Assembly (NCBI RefSeq): GCF_019669985.1
Contig: NZ_AP019782.1
Location: forward strand, 2,536,001-2,600,000
DNA from: Methylogaea oryzae
GTDB lineage: Bacteria > Pseudomonadota > Gammaproteobacteria > Methylococcales > Methylococcaceae
Length of the DNA: 64,000 bases
Direction: 5' to 3'
The translations under genes were made by a program, and so were the position numbers. Shown here piece by piece: positions 58,996 through 64,000 of this stretch. The stretch's first letter is position 1. Each line of letters starts with the position of its first letter. Below the pieces are notes generated by a model. It made no database searches and had not been told where the DNA came from. It was given only the letters and a program-made list of their open reading frames with translations.

Positions 58996-59747
58996 GCGCC
59001 CTGGTCATCGCCGCCCGCGAACTGCGCGGCCTGTTTTTTTCCCCCCTGGCCTGGTCCATCCTGGGCGTGGTGCAAATGATCCTCGGCTTTATGTTCCTGT
59101 CCCAGCTGGACTATTACATGGAGCTGCAACCGCGCATCGCCGGCATGGACGGCGCGCCGGGGGTCACCGACCTCATCGTCGCGCCCTTGTTCGGCAACGC
59201 CGGCGTGATCCTGCTGTTGGTCACGCCCCTCATCACCATGCGCCTCATCAGCGAGGAGCGGCGCAACCGCACGTTGAGCCTGCTGTTCAGCGCGCCGGTG
59301 TCCATGGCCGACATCATCCTGGGCAAATACCTGGGCACTCTGGCTTTCCTGCTCATCATGGTCGGCATGATCCTGCTCATGCCCTTGTCCCTGCTGCTGG
59401 GCGGCGGGCTGGACTTCGGCAAACTGGCCGCCTGCGCCTTGGCGTTGTCGCTGCTGCTGGCTTCCTTCGCCGCGGTGGGACTGTACGTCTCCACCCTGGC
59501 CAGCCAGCCGACCACCGCCGCGGTGGGCAGCTTCGGCGCCCTGTTGCTGCTGTGGATCGTCGATTGGAACAGCAACGGCGGCGACAAATCGGACAGCGTA
59601 TTGCACTACCTGTCCCTGTTGCGCCACTACGACGGCCTGCTCAAGGGCTTGGTGGGCACCACCGACCTCATCTACTTCCTGCTATTCATCTTCACCTTCC
59701 TGGTGCTGAGCATTCACCGCCTCGATAACGACAGGTTGCAGAAATGA
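58992..59747 (+). CDS. ABC-2 type permease (GldF-like)
   Basis: 251 residues with about six transmembrane helices (SPLAWSILGVVQMILGFMFL, LFGNAGVILLLVTPLITM, FLLIMVGMILLMPLSLLL, LALSLLLASFAAVGLYV, SFGALLLLWIVDW, IYFLLFIFTFLVLSI). ISEERRNRTLSLLFSAPVS is the cytoplasmic coupling motif of ABC-2 permeases. Partner of the preceding ATPase; overlaps the next gene (ATGA). Confidence 0.9.
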   Translation: MSALVIAARELRGLFFSPLAWSILGVVQMILGFMFLSQLDYYMELQPRIAGMDGAPGVTDLIVAPLFGNAGVILLLVTPLITMRLISEERRNRTLSLLFSAPVSMADIILGKYLGTLAFLLIMVGMILLMPLSLLLGGGLDFGKLAACALALSLLLASFAAVGLYVSTLASQPTTAAVGSFGALLLLWIVDWNSNGGDKSDSVLHYLSLLRHYDGLLKGLVGTTDLIYFLLFIFTFLVLSIHRLDNDRLQK

Positions 59748-61138
59748 AGATCACCCAAAAAATCCACACGCAAATCCGCCTGCAAAATCTGCTGTTTACC
59801 GTACTGTTCCTGGCCGTGGTGGGTCTGGCCGCGTGGCTGAGCACCCGCTACACCGCCCAATTCGACTGGACCGCCGGCGGTCGCAACACCCTGTCGGAAG
59901 CCAGCGCCAAAGTGCTGGACCTGATCAAGGAGCCGGTCACCGTGACGTCCTATGCCCGTGAAGGCAACCGCACCTTGCGCGACCAGGTCAGCGATTTGAT
60001 CGGCCGCTACAGCCGCCGCAGTAACAACGTCAGCCTCGCCTTCGTCAATCCGGATACCAACCCGGACCAGACGCGGGAAATGGGCATCACCCTGGACGGC
60101 GAAATGGTCATCGCCTACCAGGGCCGCATCGAAAAAGTGCAGGACTTCAACGAAGCCGCCGTCACCAACGCCCTGCAACGCCTGGCCCAAAGCAAGGAAC
60201 AAAACCTGGTGTTCCTGGAAGGCCACGGCGAGCGCTCGCCGTTGGGGCAGGCCAATTTCGACCTGGGCCAGTTCGGCCAGGAATTGAAGCGCAAAGGCGT
60301 CAACCTCGCCCTGCTCAACCTGGCGAAAACGCCGGACATACCCGCCAACACCACCGCCCTGGTCATCGCCGGCCCGCGCGCCAACCTGCTGCCCGGCGAA
60401 GTGGGCCTGATCCAGGACTATGTGAAAAAAGGCGGCAACCTGCTGTGGCTGGCCGATCCGGGCGACCAGCACGGCCTGCAAGCCCTGGCGGAGCAGTTGA
60501 ACCTGACCTTCCTGCCCGGCACGGTGGTGGACGCCAGCACCCAGCTGTTCGGCATCGACGATCCCACGTTCGCGCTGGTGGCGGAATACGTCCACCACCC
60601 CATTACCGCCGACTTCAAGGAACTGACCCTGTTCCCGGTGGCCGCCGCCCTGCAATCGGGCAAGGACGCCGACTTCCACGCCACCGCCGTGCTGCGCACC
60701 CTGGCGCGCTCCTGGACCGAAATCGGCCCGCTCAAAGGCGACATCCGCTTCAATGCCGACAGCGGCGAAAAGGAGGGCCCGCTCACCATCGGCTACGCCC
60801 TGGTGCGCGACGTGCCGCAGGCCGCCGCCACGCCTAAGGAAGGCGAGACCAAACAAGCCAAATCCCGCGAACAACGCATTTTCGTGCTGGGCGACGGCGA
60901 CTTCCTGTCCAACACCTACCTGGGCAACGGCGGCAACCTCAACCTGGGCCTGAATTTGGTGCAATGGCTCAGCCACAACGACCAGCTCATCAACATCCCC
61001 GCCAAAACGGCCAGCGACGCCAAGCTTGAGCTCTCGAAAAGCGCTTCCGCGGTAATAGGCGTCGGTTTCCTGGTGGCTATCCCGGCGCTGTTGATCGGCG
61101 GCGGCACGTTGATCTGGTTCCGCAGAAGGGGGCGTTAA
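59744..61138 (+). CDS. GldG-family ABC transporter auxiliary protein
   Basis: 464 residues. A membrane helix near the N-terminus (LLFTVLFLAVVGLAAWL) and another at the C-terminus (IGVGFLVAIPALLIGGGTLI) enclose a large periplasmic part. It contains EPVTVTSYAREGNRTLRDQV, VVFLEGHGERSPLG-like and LVIAGPRANLLPGEVGLIQ segments, matching GldG / ABC-type uncharacterised auxiliary proteins. Probably works together with the ATPase and permease in moving or sensing an envelope component. Confidence 0.85.
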   Translation: MKITQKIHTQIRLQNLLFTVLFLAVVGLAAWLSTRYTAQFDWTAGGRNTLSEASAKVLDLIKEPVTVTSYAREGNRTLRDQVSDLIGRYSRRSNNVSLAFVNPDTNPDQTREMGITLDGEMVIAYQGRIEKVQDFNEAAVTNALQRLAQSKEQNLVFLEGHGERSPLGQANFDLGQFGQELKRKGVNLALLNLAKTPDIPANTTALVIAGPRANLLPGEVGLIQDYVKKGGNLLWLADPGDQHGLQALAEQLNLTFLPGTVVDASTQLFGIDDPTFALVAEYVHHPITADFKELTLFPVAAALQSGKDADFHATAVLRTLARSWTEIGPLKGDIRFNADSGEKEGPLTIGYALVRDVPQAAATPKEGETKQAKSREQRIFVLGDGDFLSNTYLGNGGNLNLGLNLVQWLSHNDQLINIPAKTASDAKLELSKSASAVIGVGFLVAIPALLIGGGTLIWFRRRGR

Positions 61139-61141
61139 ACC

Positions 61142-62053
61142 ATGAGCGACAAAATGAAACTCAATCTGGCCCTGCTCGCCGTCGTCGCCGTCCTTGGCCT
61201 GCTGGTGGTTTTGGAACCGGGCAAGAAAAAAGACGAACCCCACCCCTTGGCGCAGATCGATACCCAATCGATCAACAAGATCCAGGTTTCCGGCCGGCAG
61301 AATTTCACCCTGGAAAAGCGCGACGGCCACTGGCGCCTGACCCAGCCCCTGGACGTGCCGGCGGCGGAAAACCGCGTCGAGCAATTGCTGAAAATCCCGT
61401 CGGCGCCCAGCGACACCCAATACCCGGTGGACGCGGCGCAGCTGGCCAAATTCCAGCTGGCGCCGCCCAACGCCACCCTGGCCTTGGGCGATCTGGTCCT
61501 GGAATTCGGCGGTTCCGACCCCATCCAGCAGCAACGCTACGTCAAGCTGGGCAACAGCCTGCACCTGGTAACGGACAACTTCTACCAGCACCTTACCGCC
61601 GCGCCCACGGATTACGTAGAGAAAAAGCTGCTGCCGGAAAATGCCAATATCCACGGCATCGAGCTGCCGGGATTGAAGCTGAGCAAGGACAAGGACGGCA
61701 AATGGACGGCCGAGCCGCCGCAGGCTGAAGCGGCCCCGCTCTACGAAATGGCCGAGGCCTGGAAAAACGCCCGCGCTTACGACGTGCGCAGTTACACGCC
61801 CATGGACGGAAAAATGCCGACGGAGAAAGCCACGATCCGCCTGGCCGACGGCCAAAGCGTGGAGTTCCTCGTCGCCCAGCGCGAACCCGACGCCATCCTG
61901 GTGCGGCCGGATTGGAAATTGCAATTCCACCTGACCGAAGGCATCGCCCAGCAGTTGCTGGCTTTGAAGAAAGCGGAAAAAACCGAGAAAAGCGACGGTG
62001 CCGCCCCGGCAACCCCGGCCGAGGACGACGACTCCGAAGACAGCGAAGAATAA
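61142..62053 (+). CDS. DUF4340 protein
   Basis: 303 residues. An N-terminal membrane helix (LNLALLAVVAVLGLLVVL) is followed by INKIQVSGRQNFTLEKRDGHWRLTQPL, a repeated beta domain, and an acidic tail (AEDDDSEDSEE). DUF4340 proteins regularly follow GldG-type genes, as here (three bases after the stop). Likely the last component of the same envelope complex. Confidence 0.87.
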   Translation: MSDKMKLNLALLAVVAVLGLLVVLEPGKKKDEPHPLAQIDTQSINKIQVSGRQNFTLEKRDGHWRLTQPLDVPAAENRVEQLLKIPSAPSDTQYPVDAAQLAKFQLAPPNATLALGDLVLEFGGSDPIQQQRYVKLGNSLHLVTDNFYQHLTAAPTDYVEKKLLPENANIHGIELPGLKLSKDKDGKWTAEPPQAEAAPLYEMAEAWKNARAYDVRSYTPMDGKMPTEKATIRLADGQSVEFLVAQREPDAILVRPDWKLQFHLTEGIAQQLLALKKAEKTEKSDGAAPATPAEDDDSEDSEE

Positions 62054-62153
62054 GACTTAGCGCGGCAGGGCGGAACGCAAGCGTTGGCTGGCCCCCCTGC
62101 GCCGTTGCCCGCCCCCTAGCCCCGGGGCGGCGGAACCGCTCTCGCCTTCCGCC

Positions 62154-63551
62154 TTACTCCCGTCGCCAAGTGGTGGCGCCGGCGCCATCCTCCAAAATCA
62201 CGCCCTGCGCCTTCAGCTCGTCGCGAATGCGGTCGGAAGTGGCCCAATCCTTGTTCTTGCGGGCATCCAATCGCTGCTGGATCAGTGCTTCGATGTCGGC
62301 ATCGGACAAACCGCCGCCGCCCAAATCCAGTGAACCTTTCAACCAGGCCTCGGCCTCGTCTTGCAGCAGGCCCAGCACGCCGCCCAACCCCTTGAGCGTC
62401 GCCGCCAAGCCGGCGGCGGCGGTCGTATCGCCCGCCTGCTTGTGGCGGTTGACCTCCCGCGCCAGTTCGAACAGCACCGCCACGGCGGCCGGCGTATTAA
62501 AGTCGTCGTCCATGGCCTCGCGGAAACGCGCCTTATAGGCGTCGCCCGCCGCCGCTTCCGCCGCCGCCGGCACGTCACGCAGCGCCGTATAAAGGGTGGT
62601 CAAATCGGCCTTGGCCTTATCCAGCTGCTCCTCGGCGTAGTTGAGCGGGCTGCGGTAGTGGCTGGACAAAATGAACATACGGATGGTGCCGGGACGCGGA
62701 TAGGCCTTGAGCACTTCCCGCACGGTGAAAAAATTGCCCAGGGATTTGGACATCTTTTCCTCGTCCACCCGCACGAAGCCGTTGTGCAGCCAATAGTTGA
62801 CGAACTGTTCCCCGGTCGCCCCTTCCGACTGGGCGATTTCGTTTTCGTGGTGGGGGAACTGCAAGTCCATGCCGCCGCCGTGAATGTCGAAATGATGGCC
62901 CAGGCAACACGTGGACATGGCCGAACATTCGATATGCCAGCCGGGCCGGCCCGGCCCCCAGGGCGCGTCCCATTGCGGCTCGCCCGGCTTGGCGGCTTTC
63001 CACAACACGAAATCCAACGGATCGCGCTTGGCCTCGTCCACGCCCACCCGCTCGCCGGCGCGCAAATCGTCGGGATTCTTGCCGGACAGCTTGCCGTAGC
63101 CATTGAACTTGGCCACGGCGTAGTACACGTCGCCGTTGTCGCCCACGTAGGCGTAACCCTTGTCGATCAAGGTCTGGATCATGTTCAGCATGTCGGCGAT
63201 GGAGGTGGTGGCGCGCGGCTCCACGTCCACCGGCAGCACGCCCAGATTCGCCTCGTCCTCGTGCATGGCGTCGATGAAGCGCTGGGTCAGCGCCTGGATG
63301 GTTTCGCCGTTCTCCGCCGCCCGCCTGATGATCTTGTCGTCGATGTCGGTGACGTTGCGCACGTAGGTCAGTTCATAACCGCTGTGGCGCAAATAACGGG
63401 CGATCATGTCGAACACGACCATGACGCGGGCGTGGCCCAGGTGGCAATAGTCGTACACCGTCATGCCGCACACATACATGCTGGCCTTGCCGGGCTGAAT
63501 GGGAACGAAGGCTTCTTTTTGCCGAGTAAGGGTGTTGTAGAGTTTCAGCAT
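62154..63551 (-). CDS. cysS: Cysteinyl-tRNA synthetase
   Basis: 465 residues. [22 protein letters not shown] holds a zinc-ligand Cys and the HIGH motif (as HLGH), [19 protein letters not shown] the zinc site, and EKMSKSLGN the KMSKS loop. Charges tRNA-Cys with cysteine. Converges with the DUF4340 gene; the 100 bases between hold no obvious terminator. The ATG at 63551 gives the normal N-terminus [13 protein letters not shown]. Confidence 0.97.
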   Translation of the reverse strand: MLKLYNTLTRQKEAFVPIQPGKASMYVCGMTVYDYCHLGHARVMVVFDMIARYLRHSGYELTYVRNVTDIDDKIIRRAAENGETIQALTQRFIDAMHEDEANLGVLPVDVEPRATTSIADMLNMIQTLIDKGYAYVGDNGDVYYAVAKFNGYGKLSGKNPDDLRAGERVGVDEAKRDPLDFVLWKAAKPGEPQWDAPWGPGRPGWHIECSAMSTCCLGHHFDIHGGGMDLQFPHHENEIAQSEGATGEQFVNYWLHNGFVRVDEEKMSKSLGNFFTVREVLKAYPRPGTIRMFILSSHYRSPLNYAEEQLDKAKADLTTLYTALRDVPAAAEAAAGDAYKARFREAMDDDFNTPAAVAVLFELAREVNRHKQAGDTTAAAGLAATLKGLGGVLGLLQDEAEAWLKGSLDLGGGGLSDADIEALIQQRLDARKNKDWATSDRIRDELKAQGVILEDGAGATTWRRE

Positions 63552-63646
63552 GCTAACAATTCCATGAAATGCCTGGAGTATCCGCCGCTTCGGGCATTAT
63601 GTTCGCCGCAAGCCCCCGGAAACCGAAGCAGGGGCCCCGCGTGAAA

Positions 63647-63679
63647 AAGCCGGCTGAGCGCTCAACGCTCAGCCGGCTT
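63647..63679 (-). terminator. Terminator of the S41 protease gene
   Basis: Minus strand AAGCCGGCTGAGCG / CGCTCAGCCGGCTT with a five-base loop and a T-run, 14 bases after the protease stop. Confidence 0.9.
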
Positions 63680-63692
63680 GTCATGCCATCGC

Positions 63693-64000
63693 TTACAGGC
63701 CGGCTTTTTTCTGCTGGCCCATGATGGCGATGCCTTTCAGCAAGTTCAACGCCTCGCTGAGCGGGTAGTCGCTGACAGCCAACGGTTCGTCCTTGGCGCC
63801 TTCCTTGTCCTTTTCCACTTCCTTCTTCGTGTCGCCGGACTTCTTGTTGCCGTTGCTCAAGTGACGGCTCAAATCGGCCTCCTTGATCGGCTCGAACTCC
63901 GGTTGAGATACCGCTTCCAGCTTGAGCTTGGACACGGCCACGTCGGGCACGATGCCTTCCGCCTGGATGGAACGGCCGGCCGGCGTGTAGTAACGGGCCG
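63693..64000 (-). CDS. ctpA: Carboxyl-terminal processing protease (S41), C-terminal part
   Basis: Partial: the gene continues beyond the window and the frame is open to base 64000. The last 102 codons include RYYTPAGRSIQAEGIVPDV, the conserved segment after the catalytic Ser-Lys region of CtpA/Prc proteases, then a Lys/Glu-rich linker (KKSGDTKKEVEKDKEGAKDEP) and a helical end. Such proteases trim periplasmic proteins or lipoproteins. The catalytic residues are not in the window. Confidence 0.88.
   Translation of the reverse strand, partial: ARYYTPAGRSIQAEGIVPDVAVSKLKLEAVSQPEFEPIKEADLSRHLSNGNKKSGDTKKEVEKDKEGAKDEPLAVSDYPLSEALNLLKGIAIMGQQKKAGL

Overview
The window looks like the chromosome of a high-GC, flagellated gammaproteobacterium. 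ComM, BirA/CoaX, FliD-FliS-FliT, PntAB, CysS and a CtpA-type protease all read as proteobacterial. A methanotroph-like or sulfur-oxidising relative is possible (FccAB-type sulfide dehydrogenase, many TPR/GT41 glycosyltransferases), but no gene here settles the genus.

Layout. (1) 1-6.1 kb: end of comM, then a leftward, tightly coupled operon PilZ protein - birA - coaX - SPOR protein - NarX-like histidine kinase. (2) 6.3-13.8 kb: a chromosomal integron. Ten attC-type sites separate ten cassettes, all read on the minus strand. At the right end is an attI-like junction and, divergently, what looks like the first ~27 codons of an integron integrase fused to unrelated sequence. The platform therefore looks dead. 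Cassettes encode a RES/HEPN-type NAD+-targeting toxin candidate, a secreted metalloprotease split by an amber codon and paired with a DUF4019 protein, a CxC secreted protein, small membrane proteins and orphans. (3) 13.85-15.4 kb: cytochrome c plus FccB-like flavoprotein. (4) 15.7-45.15 kb: a rightward glycan/flagellin-modification island. It holds a UDP-2-acetamido-2,6-dideoxy-L-hexose module, a TPR-radical SAM protein, a DegT aminotransferase, WbqC, methyltransferases, a flavodoxin, an LRR protein, an adenylation enzyme with an ACP-AAC(3) fusion, a GNAT, and a set of large glycosyltransferases including a 1903-residue five-part protein. Two decayed genes (radical SAM/SPASM and asparagine-synthase-like) lie between them. 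(5) 45.2-50 kb: leftward flagellar block: two virtually identical flagellins, flaG, fliD, fliS, fliT. (6) 50.2-53.4 kb: host-attachment-type protein, pcm, glucokinase, DUF411 and YjbQ proteins. (7) 53.7-54.35 kb: cold-shock protein and RRM protein. (8) 54.6-57.7 kb: pntAB. (9) 58.0-62.1 kb: GldA/F/G-like ABC transporter with a DUF4340 protein. (10) 62.15-64 kb: cysS and the C-terminus of an S41 protease.

How it fits together. The island next to the flagellin genes probably makes unusual amino/deoxy sugars, acylates and methylates them, and puts them on flagellin or a surface polysaccharide through the OGT-like (GT41) enzymes. The adenylation enzyme plus ACP-AAC(3) fusion suggests a carrier-protein-tethered acyl or aminoacyl group is transferred to a sugar amine. 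The integron is a separate store of accessory functions whose recombinase appears to be lost.

All calls come from reading the sequence and recalling families. No database search was possible.
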